The translations under genes were made by a program, and so were the position numbers. 64,000 nt of DNA from Pseudomonas sp. RGM2987 (GTDB taxonomy: Bacteria; Pseudomonadota; Gammaproteobacteria; Pseudomonadales; Pseudomonadaceae): positions 1 to 64,000 of the forward strand of contig NZ_JALJDX010000216.1 of NCBI RefSeq assembly GCF_022952855.1. Direction: 5' to 3'. Position 1 is the stretch's first letter, and every line of letters begins with the position of its first letter. The notes beneath the pieces are model-generated. The model worked only from the letters and a program-made list of their open reading frames with translations. It was not told where the DNA came from and did not search any database. Positions 1 through 8,600 of this stretch are shown here, one piece after another.

Positions 1-3
1 TTT

Positions 4-46
4 GTGGGCGCTGCGCACCCAAGCGGGAGCAAGCTCCCTCGCCACA
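4..46. repeat. REP-like palindromic repeat, class II (half element)
   Basis: Carries the GCGGGAGCAAGCTCCCTCGCCAC core, preceded by a degenerate GCTGCGCACCC. The same class recurs near 15.9, 23.4, 32.1 and 40.9 kb in this window, usually as an inverted pair; only one half is seen here because of the window edge. Confidence 0.75.
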
Positions 47-86
47 TGAGTCCTGAATCGGGCTCACTCAATCTCTAGTCAATCGA

Positions 87-629
87 TCAACCGCGCTCAC
101 CCAGCAACCATTGCAACTGCACTTCATGCTGACCACGGTCGTCGGTCACGAAAATCGTGCCTTCGCTGATCATCACATCCCACTTGATCACGCGGGGCAT
201 GTCCTGGGCCAGGGTTTCCAGCACTTCCTGGGGCACGGCGGCGATGTTGACGTTCTTCAGGCCCTTGACCGCCGGGATCACCTTGCCTTCCCAGACCCGC
301 AAGCTGCCGTAGGCCAGCAAGCTGGTGCGCTCGGTACGTCGCGAACACCAGGTCAGGCGCTCGGCGTCAGGCTGGCCGACTTCGATCCAGTGCAACACAC
401 GATCATCCAGGCTCTTTTCCCACAGCGCTGGTTCATCGACATCCGACAGACCGCGACCAAACGACAGCAGCTCGTTGTACCAGAAGGCGTAGGCCAGCAG
501 GCGCACGGTCATGCGCTCTTCGGTTTCCGAAGGATGGCGGGCGATGGTCTGCTTCACGTTCTCGTACACATTGCGGTCGAGGTCGGTGAGGTTCAGTTCA
601 AATTTGTAAGTCGTGGACGGCTGGGCCAT
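87..629 (-). CDS. yaeQ: YaeQ family protein
   Basis: A 180-residue protein starting MAQPSTTYKFELNL, matching the YaeQ family in full length. YaeQ proteins have a PD-(D/E)XK nuclease-like fold, and their E. coli/Salmonella members were linked genetically to RfaH-type transcription elongation; a precise biochemical role is not settled. Family-typical stretches are ERMTVRLLAYAFWYNE in the N-terminal third and GQPDAERLTWCSRRTERTS mid-protein. The start at 629 is preferred over an upstream ATG at 689 because the family begins at this methionine and the 20 extra residues are not conserved-looking. It stands alone, divergent from the CoA-transferase gene. Confidence 0.9.
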   Translation of the reverse strand: MAQPSTTYKFELNLTDLDRNVYENVKQTIARHPSETEERMTVRLLAYAFWYNELLSFGRGLSDVDEPALWEKSLDDRVLHWIEVGQPDAERLTWCSRRTERTSLLAYGSLRVWEGKVIPAVKGLKNVNIAAVPQEVLETLAQDMPRVIKWDVMISEGTIFVTDDRGQHEVQLQWLLGERG

Positions 630-775
630 GAACGGGCTTCTTGATACGAGGAAAGGCGGCAAGTCTAACCGATGACGCGGCCAATCCACGAATTGCCGAC
701 CATCAACCTGCGGCGACTGCGGCTGGCCTATGATAAAACGCTCTACCGATTTGCTTTTGTCCTACAGGATCCGTC

Positions 776-1975
776 ATGTCGCTTACTGCCAAACCGCTCG
801 CGGGCGTCAAAGTCATCGAACTCGGCACCTTGATCGCCGGGCCTTTTGCCTCGCGGATCTGCGGGGAGTTCGGCGCCGAGGTGATCAAGGTCGAATCGCC
901 CGACGGCGGCGATCCTCTGCGCAAGTGGCGCAAGCTGTATGAAGGCACGTCCTTGTGGTGGTTCGTCCAGGCCCGCAACAAGAAGTCCCTGACCTTGAAC
1001 CTGAAACACCCCGAAGGCCTGGCGATCCTGAAGAAGCTGATCGGCGACGCGGACATCCTGATCGAGAACTTTCGTCCCGGGGTGTTGGAAAAGCTCGGCC
1101 TGGGCTGGGAGGTCCTGCACGCGCTCAATCCCAAACTGGTGATGGTGCGGCTTTCGGGGTTCGGCCAGAGCGGACCGATGAAAGACCAGCCGGGGTTTGG
1201 CGCGGTGGGCGAATCCATGGGCGGCCTGCGCTACATCACCGGGTTCGAGGATCGCCCGCCGGTGCGCACCGGGATCTCCATCGGCGACTCCATCGCCGCC
1301 TTATGGGGTGTGATCGGTGCGCTCATGGCCCTACGCCACCGCGAGGTCAACGGCGGCGCCGGACAAGTGGTCGACGTGGCCTTGTACGAAGCGATTTTCG
1401 CCATGATGGAAAGCATGGTGCCGGAATTCGACGTGTTCGGATTCATCCGCGAGCGCACCGGTAACATCATGCCCGGCATCACGCCTTCGTCCATCCACAC
1501 CAGCGCCGACGGCAAACATGTGCAAATCGGCGCCAACGGCGATGCGATCTTCAAGCGTTTCATGCAGGTCATCGGTCGGGATGACCTGGCAAACGACCCG
1601 CAATTGGCCAGCAATGACGGTCGAGACGGGCGACGCGACGAGTTGTATGGGGTGATTGATCGCTGGGTCAATTCGCTGCCGCTCGATAGCGTGATCGAGC
1701 AGCTGAACCGGGCCGAGGTGCCGGCCAGCCGGATTTTCAGCGCCGAAGATATGTTCAGCGACCCACAGTTCCTGGCTCGGGAAATGTTCCTGCAGGCCAA
1801 ACTGCCGGACGGCAAGGCGTTCAAGATGCCGGGCATTGTACCGAAACTCTCCGACACGCCCGGGACGTCCGAATGGGTCGGGCCGGGACTGGGTGAGCAC
1901 AACGAACAGGTGCTTGGTGCCCTGGGCTACGATGCGCAACAGATCGCCAAACTACGTAGCGACGGTGCCATTTGA
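776..1975 (+). CDS. CaiB/BaiF family acyl-CoA transferase
   Basis: A 399-residue family III CoA-transferase, which moves coenzyme A between carboxylic acids through an aspartyl-CoA thioester. The N-terminus LAGVKVIELGTLIAGPFASR and the block DILIENFRPGVLEKLGLG are signatures of the family. Asp171 in TGISIGDSIAALWG is placed like the catalytic Asp169 of formyl-CoA transferase. The C-terminal part holds the conserved EHNEQVL near the end. An RBS-like AGGAT precedes the ATG. It is a single-gene unit, so the substrate cannot be inferred from neighbours; formyl-CoA:oxalate, succinyl-CoA:dicarboxylate or carnitine-type activities are all possible. Confidence 0.88.
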   Translation: MSLTAKPLAGVKVIELGTLIAGPFASRICGEFGAEVIKVESPDGGDPLRKWRKLYEGTSLWWFVQARNKKSLTLNLKHPEGLAILKKLIGDADILIENFRPGVLEKLGLGWEVLHALNPKLVMVRLSGFGQSGPMKDQPGFGAVGESMGGLRYITGFEDRPPVRTGISIGDSIAALWGVIGALMALRHREVNGGAGQVVDVALYEAIFAMMESMVPEFDVFGFIRERTGNIMPGITPSSIHTSADGKHVQIGANGDAIFKRFMQVIGRDDLANDPQLASNDGRDGRRDELYGVIDRWVNSLPLDSVIEQLNRAEVPASRIFSAEDMFSDPQFLAREMFLQAKLPDGKAFKMPGIVPKLSDTPGTSEWVGPGLGEHNEQVLGALGYDAQQIAKLRSDGAI

Positions 1976-2020
1976 CGAGCCGTGCTGCGAACGAGAGTCC
2001 GTGACTGCCGAAGGACCAAC

Positions 2021-2109
2021 TGTGGGAGCGAGCCTGCTCGCGATAGCGTCGGGTCAGTCGACTTGATGTGACTGACACACCGCTATCGCGAGCAGGCTCG
2101 CTCCCACAA
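2021..2109. repeat. REPIN: inverted pair of class I REP sequences
   Basis: TGTGGGAGCGAGCCTGCTCG on the left and its inverted copy CGAGCAGGCTCGCTCCCACA on the right, separated by about 40 bases. This is the standard Pseudomonas REP doublet. Together with the terminator at 2155-2191 it fills most of the 334-base gap between the CoA-transferase and the DUF3509 gene. Confidence 0.9.
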
Positions 2110-2154
2110 AAAGCGTCACACTGAAGTTTGAACGCCAGACAAAACGCCGGGCAA

Positions 2155-2191
2155 AAAGAAACCCCGAGAAGTGGGGAGACAACTCGGGGTT
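2155..2191 (-). terminator. Rho-independent terminator of the DUF3509 gene
   Basis: On the minus strand AACCCCGAG and CTCGGGGTT form a 9-bp perfect stem around a 14-base loop, followed by TCTTTTT. It lies downstream of the minus-strand DUF3509 gene. Confidence 0.85.
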
Positions 2192-2309
2192 AAACGTAAC
2201 CCATATCAAGGTTCGTACAACAAGCGACGAGCACCGGAGCACAATGCTCGCTCTTGTTGGTAAAAAGTCTGACTCTCCAGAGTGTAGGAAGGTTCCCACG
2301 AAATCTCAG

Positions 2310-2597
2310 TCAATTCGGGGCGGCCATAACCTTGTCGGCGGCCAGGTTACGCAGCGCTGCGATCACACAAGGCTCCAGGCGGCCCTCGGCAATCAGTACA
2401 TCGCGATGCAAGCCATCGACCACGTCCGTCAACTGACGTTTGTCGGTCAATTGGGCCTGGTTGAACACCCGTTCAACCATGATCGCCCCAGAGGTATTCT
2501 TCAGTGTCACCAGGCATTCGCCCTTGGCGCCAGAGGGAGTCAGCGTGACCTGATACGGGCTCAAAGCCTCACCCAGCAATAGGCTGATACTTTCCAT
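2310..2597 (-). CDS. DUF3509 domain-containing protein
   Basis: A 95-residue protein (MESISLLLGEALSPYQ...) recognised as the small DUF3509 family found almost only in pseudomonads. The pattern VERVFNQAQLTDKRQLTDVV followed by LHRDVLIAEGRLEP is typical. No function is established. The start at 2597 has GAGCGA just upstream; a slightly longer start at 2612 (MKGER) would place the RBS-like AAGGGTGAGCG inside the gene and is less likely. Monocistronic, with its own terminator. Confidence 0.85.
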   Translation of the reverse strand: MESISLLLGEALSPYQVTLTPSGAKGECLVTLKNTSGAIMVERVFNQAQLTDKRQLTDVVDGLHRDVLIAEGRLEPCVIAALRNLAADKVMAAPN

Positions 2598-2760
2598 TCG
2601 CTCACCCTTCAATAGTCCGAAAACAACTGCATGTACACACTAAGTGACCGTGGGCCGCAGCAGAAAGTTCGTTAGCGCACCGAGCCGGCACGCCGGAACC
2701 CGTTCAATCGAGCATGCGCGTCCAATATGACAGGTAGACAACAGCCTGCATCGGCCCGCC

Positions 2761-4125
2761 TCAGGCCAGGAACCGGTCGGACCGGCTCCAACGACGCCCG
2801 ATGTCGATCCAGCCCCCAAGCAGGCCGCGCAGTTGACCATCGGCGCCATAGAAGGGTACCGACCAATGGTAGATTTCCCGCAGGCCGCTGCGAAACATCA
2901 GCTGGCGGTCGACGTATCGAGGCTGGCCGGTGCGCAGTTGCTCCATGACTTCCCCGTGCAGCAACTCGGCCGTGGCCGGCGGGAACGCCGCGCAGTCGAT
3001 CAGCCGCGTCCCCCGCAGCCGTTCGAAGCGGGTCGCGAACTGGTCCTCATAGCTTTTGTTGCACATGATCAGGCGGCCTTCCAGGTCCCGGATGAAAATC
3101 GGGTCGGGGATGGCGTCCATCAAGGCGCTCTGGAGCATCAACTGGTCCTTGAGCACAGCCTCGGCCCTGAGGCGCTGATCGATCTGTACTTTCAGGCGGC
3201 GGTTCCATAGCACCGACAGCAAGCCGAATATCAGCACCACCGTTACGCACCAGTAACCCCAACTGGACAGCCGTCTCCAGAACGACGGCTCCTGGGCGGG
3301 CGCGCTGCCGGCCATCCATTTGGAGCGCAGCGCGCGCATCTCCTCGGCCGGGAAGACTTCCAGCGCCTTATTCAGAATATTGAGCAACGGTATCAGGTCC
3401 TGGCGCACGGCCAGGTAGTCCGGTTCCCATTTGCCCTCCACGCTGGTGCCTACCTGCAACTGCCCTGTCGGATAGAGATGCACCCCTGTTTCGTTTTCGA
3501 TGGTGGCGTGGGCTTCCCGGCTCTCCACCAGCGCCCGCGCCTCGCCGTTGGTCTTGACCGTACGCAGCTTGATGGCCGGGTAGTCGCGGCGGATTTCCGC
3601 TTCCAGGGCGTGCCGTGCCGGCAGCGCCAGGACCTTGCCATTGAGTTGCTCCAGCGAATACAGCGCGGACTCGCCTTCACGCCCGACAAACACCCAGCCG
3701 TAACCGCCAAAGGCATGGCTGAAACTCAGGAAATTCCTACGCTCGTCATTCATTGCCAGGGTGGTGGTCATGTCGGCTTCGCCGTTCTCCAGCATCGTCA
3801 TCAACTGGTCCGGCGAAAATGACTCTCGATGCACGAACTCAAGCCCGGTCATCTGCGCGATGCGCTGGAGAATGTCCTGATTGAGGCCGTCCCAGCGTCC
3901 CAGCTCATTCTTGAACAGGTACAACGGAAACTGCATCGAGGCGACGATGACCCGAGGGTTCTCCTTGATCCACTTCAACTCCAGGGCATCCAGCACCGGC
4001 CGCACATCAGGCGGTGGCGTTTCGAGGACCGCCGATTGTGCCGCGCTGCTCCATTGCGCCCAGTACATCAAGGCCAAACCCATTACCCAACCCAGCGCTG
4101 GCTTGCTTCTGATAAAAAATGACAT
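2761..4125 (-). pseudogene. Truncated BvgS-like sensor (periplasmic binding domain + TM + PAS, no kinase)
   Basis: A 454-residue product with a signal peptide (1-30), a periplasmic solute-binding (Bug/SBP_bac_3-type) domain at about 50-272, a membrane span near 291-308 (YWCVTVVLIFGLLSVLW), a short coiled linker and a PAS domain at about 330-442. This is the order of the input half of BvgS/EvgS-type hybrid sensor kinases. Reading continues past the typical PAS end GGWIDI into GRRWSRSDRFLA and stops; no histidine kinase, receiver or HPt coding follows in any frame. The start at 4125 is chosen for the AAGGAAG RBS and signal peptide. Most likely the 3' half was deleted, although a decoy sensor cannot be excluded. 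Confidence 0.7.
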
Positions 4126-4191
4126 CTGCACTTCCTTCGAGATGACTCGCCCCTCCTCCAAGGCGAAAACCCGGCCAGTTTGGCATGCAGA

Positions 4192-4219
4192 AACAAGAAA
4201 GCCCGTCAGGAGACGGGCT
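4192..4219 (-). terminator. Terminator of the hom-thrC operon
   Basis: AGCCCGTC-TCCT-GACGGGCT on the minus strand followed by TTCTTGTTT, located 25 bases after the thrC stop. Confidence 0.8.
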
Positions 4220-4243
4220 TCAAAATGTGACAGGTTCCAGCGG

Positions 4244-5653
4244 TCAGAGCGGCTTGCCGCGGTTGCCATGCTGGCTGACAAAGGCCTGCACGGCCTTCAG
4301 GTCATTTGGCAGCACAGTGCAGCGCTCATCTCGCTCAAACAAATCAGAAAGATGTGCAGGTAGTTCAAGCGCTTTTCCTACGCCGGCTTTCTTCACTGCT
4401 TCCGGGAACTTGACCGGGTGGGCCGTACCCAGGGTCACCATCGGGATGTCCAGGCTGCGACGGCATTCCCGGGCAGCACGCACGCCAATGGCCGTGTGTG
4501 GATCGAGCAGCTCGCCACTCTGAGCAAACACCTCGGCGATGGTTTCGCAGGTTTGCTCATCGTCTACCGCCAGGGAGTCGAACAGTTTGCGGGCTTCGGT
4601 CCAGCGCTCGGGCTCGACGCTGAAGCCACCGCCCTGCCTGAAGCTGTCCATCAGCCCGGCAATCGCCGCACCGTTACGCCCGTGCAGGTCGAACAGCAGG
4701 CGTTCGAAGTTCGACGACACCATGATGTCCATCGACGGCGACAACGTGGCGTGCAGGGTTTCCTTGACGTACTGGTTACCGCTCATGAAGCGATGCAGGA
4801 TGTCATTGCGATTGGTGGCGACGATCAGCTGGTTGATCGGCAGCCCCATGTTGCGCGCCAGGTAGCCGGCGAAGATATCGCCGAAGTTGCCGGTGGGCAC
4901 CGAGAACGACACGGAACGGGCCGGGCCGCCCAGTTGCAGCGCCGCGTGGAAGTAATAAACGATCTGGGCCATGATCCGCGCCCAGTTGATCGAGTTTACC
5001 GCCACCAACCGCGTGCCCTTGAGGAAACCCTGGTCGGCGAAACTGGCCTTGACCATTTCCTGGCAGTCATCGAAGTTACCTTCGATGGCGATGTTGTGGA
5101 TGTTATCGCCGAAAATCGTCGTCATCTGCCGACGTTGCACTTCCGAGACACGGTTGTGCGGGTGCAGGATGAAAATGTCGACGTTTTCGCAATGCTTGCA
5201 GCCTTCGATGGCCGCCGAACCGGTGTCGCCGGAGGTCGCACCAACGATCACCACCCGCTCGCCACGCTTTTGCAGCACGTAGTCCAACAGGCGGCCAAGC
5301 AACTGCAGGGCGAAATCCTTGAACGCCAGGGTCGGGCCGTGGAACAGCTCCATCACCCATTCGTTACCGTTGAGCTGACGCAGCGGCGCGATGGCGTTGT
5401 GGGAAAAGACCCCGTAGGTCTCTTCCAGGATTTTTTTGAAGTCGGCGTCAGGGATGCTTCCGCTGACGAACGGGCGCATGACCCGGAACGCCAGCTCGTG
5501 ATACGGCAAGCCGGCCCAGGAGGCGATTTCTTCCTGGGTGAAGCGTGGCAGGTTTTCCGGCACATAGAGACCGCCGTCCGTGGCCAGGCCGGCCAGCAGG
5601 ACATCTTCGAAATTCAGGGCCGGTGCCTGGCCGCGGGTGCTGATATAGCGCAT
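4244..5653 (-). CDS. thrC: Threonine synthase
   Basis: Catalyses the PLP-dependent conversion of O-phospho-L-homoserine to L-threonine, the last step of threonine synthesis. The 469-residue length and the N-terminus MRYISTRGQAPALNFEDVLL are those of the Pseudomonas/E. coli-type enzyme. The PLP lysine lies in GPTLAFKDFALQLLGRLLDY, and GATSGDTGSAAIEG is the phosphate-binding loop. It follows hom in the same direction with a 102-base gap containing a palindromic repeat, and a terminator follows it, so hom-thrC is an operon in the usual Pseudomonas order. Confidence 0.97.
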   Translation of the reverse strand: MRYISTRGQAPALNFEDVLLAGLATDGGLYVPENLPRFTQEEIASWAGLPYHELAFRVMRPFVSGSIPDADFKKILEETYGVFSHNAIAPLRQLNGNEWVMELFHGPTLAFKDFALQLLGRLLDYVLQKRGERVVIVGATSGDTGSAAIEGCKHCENVDIFILHPHNRVSEVQRRQMTTIFGDNIHNIAIEGNFDDCQEMVKASFADQGFLKGTRLVAVNSINWARIMAQIVYYFHAALQLGGPARSVSFSVPTGNFGDIFAGYLARNMGLPINQLIVATNRNDILHRFMSGNQYVKETLHATLSPSMDIMVSSNFERLLFDLHGRNGAAIAGLMDSFRQGGGFSVEPERWTEARKLFDSLAVDDEQTCETIAEVFAQSGELLDPHTAIGVRAARECRRSLDIPMVTLGTAHPVKFPEAVKKAGVGKALELPAHLSDLFERDERCTVLPNDLKAVQAFVSQHGNRGKPL

Positions 5654-5665
5654 AAGGGCAAACCT

Positions 5666-5753
5666 TCGGTTTGAGCTGCGAGCTGTGAGCCACGAGCCGC
5701 AAGTAAAAGCCGGTCGGCTTTGACTTGTAGCTCGCAGCTTGCAGCTTGTAGCT
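5666..5753. repeat. Inverted repeat of AGCTGCGAGCTNNNAGC type in the hom-thrC gap
   Basis: One arm reads GAGCTGCGAGCTGTGAGCCACGAG and the other, inverted, contains CTTGTAGCTCGCAGCTTGCAGC. Both consist of imperfect short iterations of agct/gcgagct. This is a different family from the two REP classes found elsewhere in the window. It sits between two cotranscribed genes, so it would be in the mRNA as a long hairpin. Confidence 0.7.
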
Positions 5754-5755
5754 GC

Positions 5756-7060
5756 TTAGTTCAAATGTTCAACGCGGATCCGGACCACCGGGCCGACAAC
5801 GCCCTGGAGCGCTTCCAGCGCGGCAATCGCGTCGTTGATGCGCTGCTCGACCACGCGGTGGGTCAGCAGGATCATCGGCACCAGGCCGTCGTGCTCCTCG
5901 ACTTCCTTCTGCATGATCGACTCGATGTTGATGCCACGCTCAGACAGGATACTCGCCACCTGGGCCAGTACGCCCGGATGATCCTTGGCCTGGATGCGCA
6001 GGTAGTAGGAGCTTTCGCACTCCTGGATCGGAAGAATCGGATGAGCCGACAGCGAATCCGGCTGGAAGGCCAGGTGCGGTACACGATTCTCCGGGTCCGA
6101 GGTCATGGCGCGAACCACGTCCACCAGGTCGGCCACCACCGAAGAGGCAGTCGGTTCCATGCCCGCGCCAGCGCCGTAGAACAGCGTCGAGCCGGAGGCA
6201 TCGCCATTGACCATCACCGCGTTCATCACGCCGTTGACGTTGGCGATCAGGCGGTCGGCCGGAATCAGCGTCGGGTGCACGCGCAACTCGATGCCGCTGG
6301 CGGTGCTGCGCGCCACGCCCAGGTGCTTGATGCGGTAGCCCAGGGCTTCGGCGTAGTTCACGTCAGCGGTGGTCAGCTTGGTGATGCCTTCGGTGTAGGC
6401 CTTGTCGAACTGCAACGGAATGCCGAATGCAATGGACGCCAGGATCGTCAGCTTGTGCGCTGCGTCGATGCCTTCCACGTCGAACGTTGGATCGGCTTCG
6501 GCGTAACCCAGGGCCTGGGCTTCGGCGAGCACGTCCTCGAAGGTGCGACCCTTCTCGCGCATCTCGGTGAGAATGAAGTTGCCGGTGCCGTTGATGATCC
6601 CGGCCACCCAGTTGATGCGGTTGGCCGACAGGCCTTCGCGGATCGCCTTGATCACCGGGATACCACCGGCCACGGCGGCTTCGAAAGCCACGATCACGCC
6701 CTTCTCGCGGGCCTTGGCGAAAATTTCATTACCGTGAACGGCGATGAGCGCCTTGTTCGCGGTGACCACATGCTTGCCATTCTCGATGGCCTTGAGTACC
6801 AGCTCGCGGGCAACGGTATAGCCGCCCACCAGTTCTATGACGATGTCGATCTCAGGGTTCGTGGCCACTTCGAACACATCGTTGGTAATCGCAATACCGG
6901 TCGTCTGGAACTGAGGCTTTGGCGTGCGCATGGCAATTTGTGCCACTTCGATTCCACGCCCGGCACGACGAGCAATTTCCTCGGCGTTGCGCTGAAGTAC
7001 GTTGAAGGTGCCGCCACCGACGGTACCTAACCCACAGATGCCTACTTTGACCGGATTCAC
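5756..7060 (-). CDS. hom: Homoserine dehydrogenase
   Basis: Reduces aspartate semialdehyde to homoserine with NAD(P)H, the branch point to threonine and methionine. 434 residues: an N-terminal Rossmann domain with GICGLGTVGGGTFN, a central catalytic domain (GIINGTGNFILTEM and EADPTFDVEGIDAAHK), and a C-terminal ACT domain (YYLRIQAKDHPGVLAQVASI) that usually mediates feedback control by threonine. It is the first gene of the hom-thrC unit; the AGTCAAGAG before the ATG supports the start. Confidence 0.97.
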   Translation of the reverse strand: MNPVKVGICGLGTVGGGTFNVLQRNAEEIARRAGRGIEVAQIAMRTPKPQFQTTGIAITNDVFEVATNPEIDIVIELVGGYTVARELVLKAIENGKHVVTANKALIAVHGNEIFAKAREKGVIVAFEAAVAGGIPVIKAIREGLSANRINWVAGIINGTGNFILTEMREKGRTFEDVLAEAQALGYAEADPTFDVEGIDAAHKLTILASIAFGIPLQFDKAYTEGITKLTTADVNYAEALGYRIKHLGVARSTASGIELRVHPTLIPADRLIANVNGVMNAVMVNGDASGSTLFYGAGAGMEPTASSVVADLVDVVRAMTSDPENRVPHLAFQPDSLSAHPILPIQECESSYYLRIQAKDHPGVLAQVASILSERGINIESIMQKEVEEHDGLVPMILLTHRVVEQRINDAIAALEALQGVVGPVVRIRVEHLN

Positions 7061-7077
7061 TCTTGACTCCCCATGAA

Positions 7078-7133
7078 ACGGCCGACGCTAGGGTCGGCCG
7101 TGAATACAGCCGCGCAGCAACGCGGCTTTGTTT
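7078..7133. other. Palindrome and plus-strand terminator-like hairpin upstream of hom
   Basis: 7078-7101 is a perfect inverted repeat, ACGGCCGAC-n6-GTCGGCCGT. Next to it, 7106-7133 reads on the plus strand AGCCGCG-CAGCAA-CGCGGCT followed by TTGTTTTT, the form of an intrinsic terminator, although both flanking genes (hom and dsbC) lie on the minus strand. On the minus strand neither hairpin is followed by a good T-tract. Confidence 0.5.
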
Positions 7134-7192
7134 TTAACGGCCCGACGAAGGTTTTCGCCGAGCCGTGACCTTCAAAAACGGATCACCCATGA

Positions 7193-7924
7193 TCATTTGG
7201 CGCCAAGGGCCAGTTTGGCGACTTGTGGCGCCGGCTGATAGCCCGGAATCACCTGGCCGTCAGCCAATACGATGGCCGGCGTGCCGTTCACACCGATGGA
7301 CTGGCCGAGGGCGAACTGCTTGGAGACCGGGTTCTCGCACTTGGCGGCCTTGATTTCCTTGCCGTCGACCATCTTGTCCATGGCCGCTTTCTTGTCCTTG
7401 GAGCACCAGACCGCCTGCAATTGCTCGTCACCCGGCGAGCCCAGGCCCTGGCGCGGGAACGCCACGTAGCGCACTTCGATGCCGCGCTTGTTCAGCTCCG
7501 GCACTTCGGCGTGCAGCTTGTGGCAATACGGGCACGTGGTGTCGGTGAACACGGTGATATGGGATTTGGTTTCGCCAACGGCCGGGTAGACCACGGTTTC
7601 GGCAACCGGGATGCCGTTGATCAACTTGGAAATGCCCTGGCGCTCGGTAATTTCGGTGAGGTTGACCGGCTTGCCGTCCTTGAGCTCGAACAGGTTGCCC
7701 TGGACGATATACTGCCCGTCGGCGCTGGCGTAGAGCACGCGGCTGCCCTTGAGCTTGACTTCATACAGGCCGGACATCGGGCTGGCCGAGATGGCTTCGA
7801 TCGGTACTTCGAGCTGAAGGTTTTCCAGGCTCTTGCGAATAGCCTTGTCGGCCGCATCGTCGGCGATGGCAAAGGTGCTTGCCAGCGCGATGGCGGCGGC
7901 GGTGAACATCTGGATCAAACGCAT
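7193..7924 (-). CDS. dsbC: Thiol:disulfide interchange protein DsbC
   Basis: Periplasmic disulfide isomerase that corrects wrongly paired cysteines and is kept reduced by DsbD. The 243-residue precursor has a signal peptide (MRLIQMFTAAAIALASTFAIA), an N-terminal dimerisation domain, and a thioredoxin-fold domain with the CPYC active site in FTDTTCPYCHKLHAEV and the cis-proline loop NGTPAIVLADG. The start at 7924 fits the signal peptide; an in-frame extension to 8008 would add 28 unrelated residues. It lies downstream of xerD in the same direction, as in other pseudomonads (xerD-dsbC-hom-thrC), although here about 1.1 kb separates xerD and dsbC. Confidence 0.96.
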   Translation of the reverse strand: MRLIQMFTAAAIALASTFAIADDAADKAIRKSLENLQLEVPIEAISASPMSGLYEVKLKGSRVLYASADGQYIVQGNLFELKDGKPVNLTEITERQGISKLINGIPVAETVVYPAVGETKSHITVFTDTTCPYCHKLHAEVPELNKRGIEVRYVAFPRQGLGSPGDEQLQAVWCSKDKKAAMDKMVDGKEIKAAKCENPVSKQFALGQSIGVNGTPAIVLADGQVIPGYQPAPQVAKLALGAK

Positions 7925-8112
7925 GAGGACTCCTGAGGCGAACAAATGGGACGAGGAAACGCCGACCCTTGGATCCGGGTTCCAGCCGCCCACTGTGCAA
8001 ACCGGCAAAGCCTATCACATAAGGCCCGCGGGGCCGAATGCCGGTGATGCAAGACGTTGGCGAGGGCTTTTTTGTGGGGCCTGGCTTGGGACATTCGCTG
8101 AACATACTGCCG

Positions 8113-8405
8113 TCTTCGCGAGCGAGCTCGCTCCCACAGGAGTTACTCAGTGCTGCGCATACAGCATTCGCCACAGATATCCTGTGGGAGCGGGCTTGCT
8201 CGCGAAAGCGGTGGATCAGCTTGCACAGTTGTTGGGATGTGCCGCCGTCTTCGCGAGCAAGCCCGCTCCCACAGGGGAATGGCGGTGAACACAAAATAAC
8301 CGGACCTCACAAATCAATGTGGGGGCGAGCCTGCTCGCGATAGCGGCCTGTCAGATTGCAGGGTTGCTGGATGTATCACCATCATCGCGAGCTCGCTCTA
8401 GCAGG
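8113..8405. repeat. Cluster of five class I REP sequences
   Basis: REP cores of the form GTGGGAGCGGGCTTGCTCGCGA or its inverse occur at about 8114-8140, 8181-8210, 8249-8277, 8319-8345 and, degenerate, 8382-8404. The first four form two head-to-head pairs (REPINs). The cluster fills the interval between the dsbC promoter region and the xerD 3' remnant. Confidence 0.85.
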
Positions 8406-8428
8406 GACAGCATCAAGCGACCTCACTT

Positions 8429-8530
8429 AGCCTCGTGGAGGGTGCTTGGCGTACAGGTCCTACAACCGTGCCCAGGCGATGTGGGTGTAGATCTGGGTGC
8501 TGAAGAGGTTGCTGGGGGCCAGTAGCTTCT
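8429..8530 (-). pseudogene. Degenerate second copy of the 3' end of xerD
   Basis: About 100 bases align without gaps to the last 100 bases of xerD (9016-9117). They include a perfect 19-base block, GTGGGTGTAGATCTGGGTG, at 8481-8499 matching 9069-9087. Read on the minus strand it gives FSTQIYTHIAWARL, then a TAG stop in place of the xerD glutamine, then DLYAKHPPRG, against STTQIYTHVARARLQDLHARHHPRG in XerD. No upstream xerD coding is present here, so only the extreme C-terminal part survives. Confidence 0.85.
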
Positions 8531-8600
8531 TTCAAAGAAACATATGTAGGCCGATTCCCCCTAAACCATCAGATCTGTCTATTTTCACTGTCTTTTTTAA

